64,000 bases of DNA from Acinetobacter beijerinckii CIP 110307 (GCF_000369005.1 NZ_KB849765.1:1291295-1355294); one strand, 5' to 3'; counted from the first letter of the stretch, positions 46,831-56,785 are shown. Numbers and translations are program-made. Notes: generated from the letters alone by a model not told the origin.

Positions 46831-47457
46831 ATGTTAGATTTAATAATAAAAGCATTACCAATATTTTTAGCTGTTGTGCCGCTGTTTGTTTGGTTGGATA
46901 AAGCAAAAAGATTTACTCATCGTAGAAAATTCTATCTAGAGCGATTAATCGCTGTAACTGAGTATATCGATCATTATTATGGGCAAGATAAAGAAAAGAT
47001 AGAAAAAGATTGTGCTGCGCAGGCATTAGTATGCTCTGAAAAGGTGAGCCATCTAGAGGTGGATTATGTTATTAAAGAGTATCCTCAAAGATTTTTTATG
47101 ATGACCAATAAATTGATAGCTGCCCGTCATATGGTAGACACAACTTTTAATAATGGGGAGATAATTTTAACAGCAAATTCCTCAAAGCAGAGTTATAAAA
47201 AGAAAAGATGGATATTGGCTGGATGTTATTTTTTATCAATGATAATTATTCAGTCGAATAACTTGTTAGTCTTTTTGATGGATCAATTAGGATTGAAAGC
47301 ATTTCAGGTTGATGCTTGGATTCTTTTAATGGGGACAGTAATTACACTTATTATTGGAATATTTGTAGCGGTTATTTCTGGGTTGTTATTTGTGAGTGTA
47401 GATGCATTAATTGAAATCTATGATGATTTAAGAGTTCAGCATGTTCCAAGGACTTAA
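46831..47457 (+). CDS. Hypothetical membrane protein after tRNA-Leu
   Basis: I do not recognise this 208-residue protein. It has an N-terminal hydrophobic segment (LDLIIKALPIFLAVVPLFVWL), a basic helical middle (KRFTHRRKFYLERLIAVTEYIDHYYGQDKEK), and two C-terminal spans (WILAGCYFLSMIIIQSNNLLVFLM; ILLMGTVITLIIGIFVAVISGLLFV). A strong GGGGGAG ribosome binding site supports the start. Codon use is AT-rich. It sits alone between a tRNA gene and a histidine kinase gene. Confidence 0.7.
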   Translation: MLDLIIKALPIFLAVVPLFVWLDKAKRFTHRRKFYLERLIAVTEYIDHYYGQDKEKIEKDCAAQALVCSEKVSHLEVDYVIKEYPQRFFMMTNKLIAARHMVDTTFNNGEIILTANSSKQSYKKKRWILAGCYFLSMIIIQSNNLLVFLMDQLGLKAFQVDAWILLMGTVITLIIGIFVAVISGLLFVSVDALIEIYDDLRVQHVPRT

Positions 47458-47635
47458 TGTATTCATTGCGATTTTACTCAAGTTTAAATTTGATGAAATT
47501 TCACGTTTTGTTGCGAATTGATAGAAACTAGAATTGCCTTTTATGTTAAAGTTTGTTAATAGTAGGTGATGGTTTTCACATTTTTTCTTAATAAAACCTA
47601 CACAGTGATATAACGATAATATCCGAGAGGCGGGC

Positions 47636-48907
47636 ATGGCTATTCAATTATTAGAATTACAGCAAGCCGAAAAGCTAAGTGCTTGTAAAATTTCTCTTTC
47701 TTTGGGGCTAACCGCAGAGCAAAACTTGCTTGAGCAGTTTTTACAGTTTAACCGTAAGCTCATGCAAGCAAGTACGGCATTGCTTGCCTTTCATCAAGAA
47801 CCTTATGTTTGGCATCGTTGCCCTGAAAAGCTTCAAGCGATTGACTCTTCAAAAATTATTAAAAGTTTAAATACCTTATTTGTAAATGATGATTTGATTG
47901 ATAGCCAACATACTCAGTACCAAACATTATTGGCTTTTCTCAACCCATTAAAACGAAAAGTTCAAACCGCAGTTGCATTTCATCTTAGACATCCGGATCA
48001 AACTTCATTGGGTTATATCATTTTATTTGATGAAGTGGCTCAAGAGTTTAGTGAATTACAAAAGCAATTGCTAAAAGATCATTGCATTAGTTTTATGCAG
48101 CAACTTGAATTAAAGTTTAGTCATGACGAGCTTAAAGAGTTATACGAACAAGAAGCAGCACTGAATTTCAGCAAAACCAAGTTTTTTTCGATTATTTCTC
48201 ATGATTTACGTGCGCCATTCCATGGTTTATTAGGTTTTTCAGAAATCTTAGCGAAAGAACGTGACACTTTAGATGAGTCTAGCATTCAAAATATTGCAGA
48301 TTATCTTTATGAAACATCACAGTCGACCTATAACTTATTAGAGAGCTTACTGAATTGGGCGATGGCAGAAGGTGGTCGTTTCGTTTATCACCCAATTAAT
48401 TTTAAATTAAGACAAATTACCAATATTGTGACTGATATTTTAAAGTCATTGGCGATTAAGAAGAACATCCAACTGATTAATGAAGTAGACGAAAATTTAA
48501 AGATCTATGCCGATATGCATATGATTACCTCTTTGATCCAAAACCTTGTTTCTAATGCTTTAAAGTTTACCGATATTGATGGGTCTGGAAAGGTTTACAT
48601 CGGAGCGAAAAGTGAGGGCGACTTTGTCGCAATAACGATTAAAGATTCAGGTCTAGGGATGACTGAAGAGCAGATACAAAATTTGTTCCAACCTCGGATT
48701 ACTGCGAGTTTTAAGGGTACTGCTGGAGAAAAAGGTGCAGGCTTAGGTCTGACTTTATGTAAACGTTTTGTTGATTTGAATCAAGGGCAAATCAGTGTTA
48801 GTTCCCAAGAAGGAGATGGCACTACATTTAAAGTGCTGTTACCGGCTGAACGAGAACATGTCGATTTATGTACCGAACAGAATAAAACTATAGCGAAATT
48901 AGTCTAA
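47636..48907 (+). CDS. Orphan sensor histidine kinase, soluble
   Basis: This 423-residue kinase has no membrane spans. Residues 1-165 form a GAF-like sensor region. HisKA has FFSIISHDLRAPFHGLLGFSE (phospho-acceptor H189). The ATPase domain has N-box LIQNLVSNALKFTD, G1 DSGLGMTEEQI and G2 GEKGAGLGLTLCKRFVD. No receiver domain or response-regulator gene is adjacent, so its partner is encoded elsewhere. It is 72 bases upstream of glnE on the same strand; a nitrogen-related role would be guesswork. Confidence 0.88.
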   Translation: MAIQLLELQQAEKLSACKISLSLGLTAEQNLLEQFLQFNRKLMQASTALLAFHQEPYVWHRCPEKLQAIDSSKIIKSLNTLFVNDDLIDSQHTQYQTLLAFLNPLKRKVQTAVAFHLRHPDQTSLGYIILFDEVAQEFSELQKQLLKDHCISFMQQLELKFSHDELKELYEQEAALNFSKTKFFSIISHDLRAPFHGLLGFSEILAKERDTLDESSIQNIADYLYETSQSTYNLLESLLNWAMAEGGRFVYHPINFKLRQITNIVTDILKSLAIKKNIQLINEVDENLKIYADMHMITSLIQNLVSNALKFTDIDGSGKVYIGAKSEGDFVAITIKDSGLGMTEEQIQNLFQPRITASFKGTAGEKGAGLGLTLCKRFVDLNQGQISVSSQEGDGTTFKVLLPAEREHVDLCTEQNKTIAKLV

Positions 48908-48979
48908 AGAGATTTTAAAGATAAGCTTGTAACTGATATAACTATTTGAGATGACATACCATCAGTCGAGCCTTTTTAT

Positions 48980-51727
48980 ATGAATGTGGAACAGCTACAA
49001 AAAACCTTAGTTGCAAGCCAATATGCTGAACAAGTTTTAAATTTATACAAAACTGAATTAGAACAACAATATCTTGTAGATCAATTTACTGCCTCACTCT
49101 CAACTGATGCGATTTATCAACAGGTTCAGCAAGCTGTTGAAAATATCACTGACGAACAATCATGGATGAAAGCTTTACGTATCTTACGTGCTCAGTTAAT
49201 GTTTCGTTGGATTTGGCAAGACGCCAATCAACTCACGAATGTAGTGACGCTGACACGTGAATTATCTGATTTCGCCGATGCCAGTATTTGTGCGGCTAAA
49301 GCCTTTGCATTACCCCCTTTATTAGCCAAACATGGTGAACCCATTGGTTATTCAGGTCAAATTCAAGATTTAATTGTGATTGGTATGGGTAAGCTCGGTG
49401 CTCAAGAGTTGAATCTTTCCAGTGATATTGACTTAATTTTTGCTTTTGATGAACAGGGCGAAACCAATGGTCGTAAATCTATTGATGTACAGCAGTTTTG
49501 TATTCTGTGGGGGCAAAAACTGATTTATCTGCTCGATCATATTACTGCGGATGGTTTTGTATTTCGCGTCGATATGCGCTTACGTCCGTGGGGTGACGGC
49601 TCTGCATTGGCGATTAGTCATAGTGGACTTGAAAAATATCTAAGTCAGCATGGGCGTGAATGGGAACGTTATGCATGGATTAAGGCACGCGTGATTACTG
49701 GTGGAGAAACAGGTGCAGACTTGCTCGACATGTCTCGTCCGTTTGTGTTCCGCCGATATGTAGATTATTCCGCTTTTGCTGCCATGCGTGAAATGAAAGC
49801 GATGATCGAACGTGAGGTCATGCGCCGTAATATCGAAGATGATATTAAATTAGGTGCGGGTGGTATTCGTGAAATCGAATTCATTGTGCAGGTATTCCAG
49901 TTGATTTATGGCGGATCAAAGCGAGAATTGCAAGATCGCCAATGTTTAATCAATTTACATCATTTGGGCGAAGCCGAATTATTAGATCAACAAGCGGTAA
50001 TTGATCTTGAAGATGCCTATTTATTTTTAAGACGAGTCGAACACGCGATTCAAGCACTGAATGATCAGCAAACTCAATCCTTACCAACTGAGTCTGAACT
50101 GAGACAGCGTATGTTGGATACACTTGGGTTTGCGGATTGGCCTGCATTCTTGGAAGTGTTGAACCAAAAGCGAGATAAGGTCAAAGTTCAGTTTAAACAA
50201 CTCATTCAGGAAACAGAGTTTTCTGAACCTGTGGATGATTTTGTTCTACTTGAGCAAAAACTCAATGCAGTGCTGGATGATAACGCCAAGAACCTGATTC
50301 AAAACTTTTGGCAAGGGCAGGCGTTACGTAAAATTCCTGCCAGTGCTTTAGAGCGGTTAAAGAAATTTTGGCCGCATTTAATTGAAGCTATTTTACAGTC
50401 GGATCAACCACAGGTTGCGCTATTAAGACTGATGCCATTAATCGAGTCGGTACTACGCCGTACAGTGTATCTCGTGATGCTGATGGAAAGCCGAGGTGCT
50501 TTACAGCGGTTAGTCAAAATGGCGACTGTGAGCCCATGGATTTGTGAGGAATTAGCACAATATCCAGTGCTATTAGATGAATTTTTATCGATGGATTTTG
50601 GTTTACCACAACGTAAAGATCTCGAAGATTCTCTGCGTCAGCAATTACTGCGGATTGAGATTGATCAAGTTGAAGATCAGATGCGAGTGTTGCGTTTATT
50701 TAAAAAGAGCAATGTACTCACCGTTGCAGCCAGTGATGTATTGGCAGAAAGTCCTTTAATGAAAGTCTCTGATGCTCTAACAGATATTGCAGAAGTCAGT
50801 GTTCAAGCAACTTTGGGGTTAGCATATGAAGCGGTTGTGCAACGGCATGGTTATCCGTTAGGGATAGATGGAAGTCGTTGCAGTTTGGATGCCAAAGGCT
50901 TTGCAGTGATCGGTTATGGCAAGCTAGGTGGAATCGAATTAGGTTATGGCTCAGATCTTGATTTGGTATTTATTCACGCTTTTCAAGAACATAATGAAAC
51001 GGATGGACGTAAAGGCATTAGTGGGGCAGAGTTTGCGATTCGCGTCGCGCAGAAGTTTATGTCGCTGATGACCACGCAGACTTTAGATGGACGTGTTTAT
51101 GAAATTGATACACGCCTTCGACCATCTGGTGAAGCAGGGATGTTGGTCACCAGTTTAAAAGCCTATGAGCAATATCAACAAAAAAGTGCCTGGTTATGGG
51201 AACATCAAGCTCTTGTCCGTGCCCGATCAATTGCGGGTGATAAAAATTTATGTCAGTTGTTTGAGCAGATTCGTTGTCAAATCCTGACACAAGTCCGAGA
51301 TGAAAACCATGTACGCGAAGAGGTGCTGAAAATGCGCCAAAAGATGAAAGATCATTTAGGATCATCTTCTGAGCAAAAAAAACATGGGATTTTTCATTTA
51401 AAACAGGACTCAGGTGGTATCGTTGATATCGAATTTATGGCACAGTATGCTGTGCTTGCATGGAGTGGGACGAATACAGATCTCGCCCATTTTTCCGACA
51501 ATGTAAGAATTCTAGAAGATGCTGCTAAAGCAGGCTGCTTATCCAGTGAAGATGCCACAGCATTAATACACGCTTATCTCCGTGAACGAGCTGAGAGCCA
51601 CCGTTTAGCGCTTGCAAATCAATCTATGCAAGTTAATGCTGCGGATTGGCACGATACCCGCGAGATCGTTTGCAAGTTATGGCAAAGATTAATTGATCCG
51701 ACTGCGCAAGCGTTGGAAAGTGAATAA
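48980..51727 (+). CDS. glnE: Glutamine synthetase adenylyltransferase/adenylyl-removing enzyme
   Basis: This 915-residue bifunctional enzyme controls glutamine synthetase by adding or removing AMP. Two nucleotidyltransferase domains are visible: the N-terminal adenylyl-removing one (GMGKLGAQELNLSSDIDLIFAF) and the C-terminal adenylylating one (GYGKLGGIELGYGSDLDLVFIH). Each is followed by its helical domain (RRVEHAIQALNDQQTQSLP; DSGGIVDIEFMAQYAVL). It is slightly shorter than the E. coli protein. No good ribosome binding site is seen before ATG 48980. Confidence 0.97.
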   Translation: MNVEQLQKTLVASQYAEQVLNLYKTELEQQYLVDQFTASLSTDAIYQQVQQAVENITDEQSWMKALRILRAQLMFRWIWQDANQLTNVVTLTRELSDFADASICAAKAFALPPLLAKHGEPIGYSGQIQDLIVIGMGKLGAQELNLSSDIDLIFAFDEQGETNGRKSIDVQQFCILWGQKLIYLLDHITADGFVFRVDMRLRPWGDGSALAISHSGLEKYLSQHGREWERYAWIKARVITGGETGADLLDMSRPFVFRRYVDYSAFAAMREMKAMIEREVMRRNIEDDIKLGAGGIREIEFIVQVFQLIYGGSKRELQDRQCLINLHHLGEAELLDQQAVIDLEDAYLFLRRVEHAIQALNDQQTQSLPTESELRQRMLDTLGFADWPAFLEVLNQKRDKVKVQFKQLIQETEFSEPVDDFVLLEQKLNAVLDDNAKNLIQNFWQGQALRKIPASALERLKKFWPHLIEAILQSDQPQVALLRLMPLIESVLRRTVYLVMLMESRGALQRLVKMATVSPWICEELAQYPVLLDEFLSMDFGLPQRKDLEDSLRQQLLRIEIDQVEDQMRVLRLFKKSNVLTVAASDVLAESPLMKVSDALTDIAEVSVQATLGLAYEAVVQRHGYPLGIDGSRCSLDAKGFAVIGYGKLGGIELGYGSDLDLVFIHAFQEHNETDGRKGISGAEFAIRVAQKFMSLMTTQTLDGRVYEIDTRLRPSGEAGMLVTSLKAYEQYQQKSAWLWEHQALVRARSIAGDKNLCQLFEQIRCQILTQVRDENHVREEVLKMRQKMKDHLGSSSEQKKHGIFHLKQDSGGIVDIEFMAQYAVLAWSGTNTDLAHFSDNVRILEDAAKAGCLSSEDATALIHAYLRERAESHRLALANQSMQVNAADWHDTREIVCKLWQRLIDPTAQALESE

Positions 51728-51756
51728 ATGTGTAAAAAGAAAATGGAGTATATGCG

Positions 51757-52683
51757 ATGAGTTTGGCTGATCGTGATGGTTTTATTTGGCAAGATGGAAA
51801 GTTAGTTGATTGGCGTGATGCAAAAATTCACGTCTTAACTCACACACTACACTACAGCATGGGTGTCTTTGAAGGCGTCAGAGCTTACGAAACCCCGAAT
51901 GGTACAGCAATCTTCCGTTTGCAAGATCATACTAAGCGCTTATTAAATTCAGCAAAAATTTATCAAATGAATGTTCCATTTGATCAAGCGACATTAGAAC
52001 AAGCTCAAATCGATGTGGTTCGTGAAAATAAATTAGCGTCTTGCTATTTACGTCCATTGATTTGGATTGGTTCTGAAAAACTCGGTATTGCAGCAACAGA
52101 CAATACCATTCATGCCGCAGTTGCAGCATGGGGCTGGGGTGCGTACCTCGGCGAAGAAGCAATGGCACGTGGTATTCGTGTAAAAACCTCTTCATTTACC
52201 CATCACCATCCAAACGTGACTATGTGTAAAGCAAAAGCATGTGGTAACTACACCGTGTCGATCTTGGCACATCAAGAAGTTGCACGTTCAGGTTATGACG
52301 AAGCAATGCTACTTGATCCACAAGGCTTTGTTTGCCAAGGTGCAGGCGAGAACGTATTCCTAATCAAAGATGGTGTATTGCATACACCTGATTTGGCTGG
52401 TGGCGCATTAGAAGGAATTACTCGTCAAACAGTGATTACCATTGCTAAAGACTTGGGTTATGAAGTGGTTGAACGCCGTATCACCCGTGATGAATTCTAC
52501 ATTGCAGATGAAGCATTCTTTACCGGTACTGCTGCGGAAGTAACACCAATTCGTGAATATGATGACCGTGAAATCGGTTGTGGTTCACGTGGCCCGATTA
52601 CCACTGTGATTCAAAAGACTTTCTTTGATGCAGTGCAAGGCCGTAACGACAAATACGCAGATTGGTTGACTTACGTAAAATAA
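51757..52683 (+). CDS. ilvE: Branched-chain amino acid aminotransferase
   Basis: This 308-residue class IV PLP enzyme performs the last step of Val/Leu/Ile synthesis. Motifs are HTLHYSMGVFEGVRAYET, the PLP lysine region TMCKAKACGNY, EGAGENVFLI-like QGAGENVFLIKDG, GALEGITRQTVITIAKDLGYEV and FFTGTAAEVTPI. It marks one border of the surface-glycan locus that follows. Confidence 0.97.
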   Translation: MSLADRDGFIWQDGKLVDWRDAKIHVLTHTLHYSMGVFEGVRAYETPNGTAIFRLQDHTKRLLNSAKIYQMNVPFDQATLEQAQIDVVRENKLASCYLRPLIWIGSEKLGIAATDNTIHAAVAAWGWGAYLGEEAMARGIRVKTSSFTHHHPNVTMCKAKACGNYTVSILAHQEVARSGYDEAMLLDPQGFVCQGAGENVFLIKDGVLHTPDLAGGALEGITRQTVITIAKDLGYEVVERRITRDEFYIADEAFFTGTAAEVTPIREYDDREIGCGSRGPITTVIQKTFFDAVQGRNDKYADWLTYVK

Positions 52684-52697
52684 GTTCACATCGTCTT

Positions 52698-52727
52698 AAA
52701 AGCGAAGCATATGCTTCGCTTTTTTTA
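52698..52727 (+). terminator. Terminator after ilvE
   Basis: AAAAGCGAAGCAT and ATGCTTCGCTTTT (52698-52723) form a perfect 26-base palindrome, followed by more T. Confidence 0.92.
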
Positions 52728-52824
52728 TTGCGCTGCTGTCAACAGATTGCAATTAAATCATCATCAATCTTTCATTTAACTCGACTACGGTGGTTTCTAA
52801 GAGCAATTAGAAAATAGAGTAACA

Positions 52825-53985
52825 ATGAAAATTACTGTGGTTGGCGCAGGTTATGTTGGATTATCCAATGCTTTATTATTTTCAAAGCAACACGATGTTA
52901 TTGTCCTAGATATTGATAAAACACGAGTAAAAAACATTAATCAAAAAGTATCGCCGATTAGTGATACTTGTATCCAAAACTATTTGTCAGAATCTCATAT
53001 TGAAGCGACTTGCGATAAAGAACTTGCTTATCAACATGCAAAGCTGATTATTATTGCAACGCCTACAAACTATAATCCTGAAACGAATTACTTTGATACA
53101 TCGAGCATCGAAGCTGTTATTGAAGATATTGTAAAAACCAATCCTAAAGCACTTATGCTTATCAAATCGACTGTTCCAGTAGGATATACAGCGGAAATTT
53201 CTAAGCGCTTAAAGCTAAAAAATTTAATTTTTTCACCTGAGTTTTTACGCGAAGGGCAAGCCTTACAAGATAACCTTTATCCTTCTAGAATTATCGTAGG
53301 TGAAAAGTCAAAACGGGCTGAAAAGATTGCCAAACTATATTTAAAAGCAACGGTGGGAAAAAAAGCAGTGTTACTGTGCGTCGATTCAACTGAAGCCGAA
53401 GCAATTAAACTATTTTCAAATACCTACTTAGCTATGCGTGTTGCCTTTTTTAATGAGTTAGATACTTATTGTCTTAAAAATAAATTAAGTGCTTTGGATA
53501 TCGTTACAGGCGTTGCTTTGGATCAGCGTATTGGCGATCACTACAATAATCCTTCGTTTGGTTATGGCGGTTATTGTTTACCGAAAGATACCAAGCAATT
53601 ATTAGCCAATTATCATGACACACCGCAAGAGTTGATATCGGCAATTATACGTTCTAATCAAACTCGCAAACATGCCATTATTGAAGATATTATGAGTCGT
53701 AAAGTCTCGGTGGTCGGCGTATATCGCCTCACAATGAAGGCAGATTCTGATAATTTTAGAGAGTCCGCCGTGCATGATGTTTTACAAGGACTGGCTGATC
53801 AGGGTATTCAAATTATTATTTATGAACCAACTTTAGACGTAAAAGAGTACTTGGGTCACCCAGTTGAGTCTAGCTTGCAAAAATTCAAATCTAAATCAGA
53901 TTTAATTATCGTCAATCGAATGGTGCCCATGTTTAGTGATGTGATGGAAAAAATTTATACACGAGATTTATTTGGTGTGAATTGA
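52825..53985 (+). CDS. ugd: UDP-glucose 6-dehydrogenase
   Basis: This 386-residue enzyme oxidises UDP-glucose to UDP-glucuronate with two NAD. It is very similar in pattern and length to E. coli Ugd: MKITVVGAGYVGLSNALLFS (NAD site), IKSTVPVGYTAEI, IFSPEFLREGQALQDNLYPSRIIVGE, LFSNTYLAMRVAFFNELD and the catalytic cysteine in FGYGGYCLPKDTKQLL, ending YTRDLFGVN. It is the first gene of the rightward half of the glycan locus; UDP-GlcA or a derivative is probably a sugar donor for it. Confidence 0.95.
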   Translation: MKITVVGAGYVGLSNALLFSKQHDVIVLDIDKTRVKNINQKVSPISDTCIQNYLSESHIEATCDKELAYQHAKLIIIATPTNYNPETNYFDTSSIEAVIEDIVKTNPKALMLIKSTVPVGYTAEISKRLKLKNLIFSPEFLREGQALQDNLYPSRIIVGEKSKRAEKIAKLYLKATVGKKAVLLCVDSTEAEAIKLFSNTYLAMRVAFFNELDTYCLKNKLSALDIVTGVALDQRIGDHYNNPSFGYGGYCLPKDTKQLLANYHDTPQELISAIIRSNQTRKHAIIEDIMSRKVSVVGVYRLTMKADSDNFRESAVHDVLQGLADQGIQIIIYEPTLDVKEYLGHPVESSLQKFKSKSDLIIVNRMVPMFSDVMEKIYTRDLFGVN

Positions 53986-54158
53986 ACTAATTAGCATCGA
54001 ATAAAAACAATAAGGGCGAGTGGTTTGACCAATTAATAGTAAAAAAAAATATGATCTATATGCTAAGATGACGATACATTCAGTGCATAGTTTTGATTGG
54101 TAGTTTGTTTTAAACTTTCAATCTAAACAATCCTATCTAAAGCATTTAAGGTCATCAG

Positions 54159-54914
54159 ATGGTAGATACTCAACTAGATTCGGCAGCTCATGAAGACAAT
54201 GTGATCTTGTGCATGAAGTGGGGAACTAAATATGGTGCCGAGTACGTAAACCGTTTGTATAACATGGTCAAACGTCATTTGACCTTGCCTTTTAAAATGG
54301 TCTGTTTAACAGATCGGACGGAAGGTATTGATCCTAATGTTCAATGTTTCCCAATTCCTTCACTTGATTTACCCGTAGGTAGTCCTGAACGTGGATGGAA
54401 TAAACTCTCTACCTTTGAACCTGACCTATATGGCTTAAAAGGCAATGCTTTATTTCTCGATTTGGATGTGGTCATTATTGATAATATTGACTGTTTTTTC
54501 CAAGCGAAAGGCGAGTTTTTAGTCATTCATGATTGGAAACGCCCTTGGCGTATCACAGGGAATAGTTCGGTTTATCGTTTTAAGCTGGGTGCTTTTTCAG
54601 ATATCTTGCCTTATTTCCGTGACAATTTTGATGAGATTCGTAAAAAATTCCGTAATGAACAAGAGTATTTATCTTGGTTTGTTCACAAAGAAGGTAAGTT
54701 AAGTTATTGGAATAAAGATTGGTGTAAAAGTTATAAATACCATTGCCTAAGAAAAGTGCCATTTGCTTATTTTCAGCCACCAGTAAAGCCTAAAGGCGCA
54801 AAAATTATTATTTTCCACGGTGAAATTAACCCACCTGACGCAGTTTCAGGTGGTGGCGGTAAGTGGTATCGTTATGTATTGCCATCAGATTGGATCAAAG
54901 AGTCTTGGCAGTAA
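54159..54914 (+). CDS. Putative glycosyltransferase (GT-A, DxD)
   Basis: This 251-residue protein has VILCMKWGTKYGAEYVNRLYNMVKRHLTLPFKMVCLTD at the N-terminus and a DxD-type metal site in GNALFLDLDVVIIDNID. HDWKRPWRITGNSSVYRFKLGAF and a C-terminal IIIFHGEINPPDAV follow. This pattern fits small GT8-like transferases of lipooligosaccharide loci. There is no membrane span, so it is cytoplasmic or peripheral. It is followed after 31 bases by the Stealth-type gene. Confidence 0.8.
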   Translation: MVDTQLDSAAHEDNVILCMKWGTKYGAEYVNRLYNMVKRHLTLPFKMVCLTDRTEGIDPNVQCFPIPSLDLPVGSPERGWNKLSTFEPDLYGLKGNALFLDLDVVIIDNIDCFFQAKGEFLVIHDWKRPWRITGNSSVYRFKLGAFSDILPYFRDNFDEIRKKFRNEQEYLSWFVHKEGKLSYWNKDWCKSYKYHCLRKVPFAYFQPPVKPKGAKIIIFHGEINPPDAVSGGGGKWYRYVLPSDWIKESWQ

Positions 54915-54945
54915 TAAAGACGACATCATTACAAGAGTTTGATTT

Positions 54946-55938
54946 ATGAAAGATACTCATCCTATTGATATCGTAATTGCTTGGGTAGATGGAAATGACT
55001 CTAAGTTAAAAAATAAACGCCGTCAGTTCATGAATCAATCTGAATCTTCTAATGCCTTGCAAGACACTCGTTTTGCGAGTAATGATGAAATCTATTTTTG
55101 TATTGCCTCGATACTCAAGTTTGTCCCGTATTGTGGGAAAATTTATGTAGTCACTGATCAACAAACTCCACAATGGTTGGATCAGTTTGAGCAGCAGAAT
55201 CTCTGTGAGAAAGGCAAAATTAGATTAGTCGATCACACAGAGTTGTTCAGAGGACACGAATTTGCATTGCCCACATTTAATTCTCTAAGTATTGAAACGA
55301 TGCTTTGGAATATCCAAGGTATTTCAGATTATTTTATTTATTTAAATGATGATTTTTTCTTTAACCAACCTTCTGATCAACAAGATTTTTTAGTTGATGA
55401 TCGCATGGTGATGTATGGGCATTGGGAAATTAATCTAGTAAAAAAAATCAAATATATTGTTAGAAAGTTTGTGCAAAATAAATTTGGAAAAGTTCCACAA
55501 CCCTCATATACAATGGCGCAAATGTTAAGTGCAGATTGTCTAGGACTGTCTAAATATTTTGAGATTCACCATCGCCCACATATCTTGAGTCGGGTACTTT
55601 TATGCAATTATTTTGAAAAAAATATGCAACAATTGCAGAAGCAAATTGGCTTTAAATTTAGGAATATTGATCAGATTTTGCCTGTAGGTTTATCTAATCA
55701 CCTAGCAATTAAAAAAGACCAAGCAATTCTCAAAAATGATGTAGAAATTGCGTATTTAAAAGATCATCGAGATTTAGAGTTTTTTATTGAGGCTTTATCT
55801 AATCCAGATGTGAAATTTGGTTGTATTCAAAGTTTAGATCAATTACAGCAGAGTGATGAACAGTCCATTCGTCTTGCGCTTGTTGATAAATTTAGAGATG
55901 TTTTACCTAGTCAAATCCAACCGATTAATGCAGGATAA
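54946..55938 (+). CDS. Stealth-family sugar-phosphate transferase
   Basis: This 330-residue protein has the Stealth conserved regions: IDIVIAWVDGNDSKLKNKRR (CR1), RFASNDEIYFCIASILKFVPYCGKIYVVTDQQTPQWL and LPTFNSLSIETMLWNIQGISDYFIYLNDDFFFNQP (CR2), HRPHILSR (CR3-like) and a C-terminal CR4-like part. Relatives transfer hexose-1-phosphate from UDP-sugars in capsule and LOS synthesis. This predicts a phosphodiester-linked sugar in the final glycan. Confidence 0.87.
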   Translation: MKDTHPIDIVIAWVDGNDSKLKNKRRQFMNQSESSNALQDTRFASNDEIYFCIASILKFVPYCGKIYVVTDQQTPQWLDQFEQQNLCEKGKIRLVDHTELFRGHEFALPTFNSLSIETMLWNIQGISDYFIYLNDDFFFNQPSDQQDFLVDDRMVMYGHWEINLVKKIKYIVRKFVQNKFGKVPQPSYTMAQMLSADCLGLSKYFEIHHRPHILSRVLLCNYFEKNMQQLQKQIGFKFRNIDQILPVGLSNHLAIKKDQAILKNDVEIAYLKDHRDLEFFIEALSNPDVKFGCIQSLDQLQQSDEQSIRLALVDKFRDVLPSQIQPINAG

Positions 55939-55953
55939 GCGAAGGAAAATTAA

Positions 55954-56712
55954 ATGAAAGTCGTTACTTATCTTATAAATCTTGACGGTAGTGATCAACG
56001 TTTAGCGAGTGCAACAGCGCAATTGCAGCACGCGAATTGGGAGTTTACTCGTTTTCCAGCTTATGATGGTCGAGGAAAAGCATTATCTGAGTTTCAAAAT
56101 TATGACGATGCAGAAGCGCAGAGAGTTTTAGGGCGTAGTCTGATTAATTCAGAATTAGGTTGTTATCTGAGCCACTATGGCTGCGCTGAAAAATTTCTTG
56201 AAACAGATGCCGACTATTTGGTGGTGTTAGAGGATGATATTCAGGTTCTACCCAACTTTAAGCATAATCTTGATTCACTTCTCAATTATCTAGATCAGCA
56301 TAAAGAACTGGATTGGTATGTGGTGAATATGGCGGCTAAAAAGAAAAAATTAGCAAAAGATATTGTTCAAATAGATCAATATCAATTGTGGCATGCTTAT
56401 TATTTCCCGATTCGTGGGGTAGGACTACTTTGGTCTCGCAAAGGTGCAGAAGAGTTTGTAAAACTTGGCAAACAAATACATGTTCCTGTCGATATTTTCT
56501 TCCAAGGCTGGCTGAGTAAAAATGGCAAAGGCTTAGGCGTTTGGCAACCTTTCGTAAAACCAGCAGGGTTGGACAGTGATATCTTAGGTACTGTTGCAAC
56601 GCAGGGGATTCAGCGTAAGGAGTTGGAAAATCGCGATTCATCTCATGGTCTCAAGAAACAGAAACGCATGTGGCGTGACCGTTTTTATGCTTTTAGGCAT
56701 CTGTTCTTCTAA
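55954..56712 (+). CDS. GT25-family LOS glycosyltransferase
   Basis: This 252-residue protein matches family 25 transferases of lipooligosaccharide synthesis: VTYLINLDGSDQRLASATAQL at the N-terminus, LGCYLSHYGCAEKFLETDADYLVVLEDDIQVLPNF (acidic EDD metal site) in the middle, and YYFPIRGVGLLWSRKGAEEFV in the acceptor half. A good GAAGGAAA ribosome binding site is 15 bases after the Stealth gene stop. Confidence 0.88.
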   Translation: MKVVTYLINLDGSDQRLASATAQLQHANWEFTRFPAYDGRGKALSEFQNYDDAEAQRVLGRSLINSELGCYLSHYGCAEKFLETDADYLVVLEDDIQVLPNFKHNLDSLLNYLDQHKELDWYVVNMAAKKKKLAKDIVQIDQYQLWHAYYFPIRGVGLLWSRKGAEEFVKLGKQIHVPVDIFFQGWLSKNGKGLGVWQPFVKPAGLDSDILGTVATQGIQRKELENRDSSHGLKKQKRMWRDRFYAFRHLFF

Positions 56713-56785
56713 TGAAAATGATTTGTGTAAATCATTGCTATGAAATGAAAAGCATAAATGATTGGGTTTTTGCTGAGTTCCCTTT

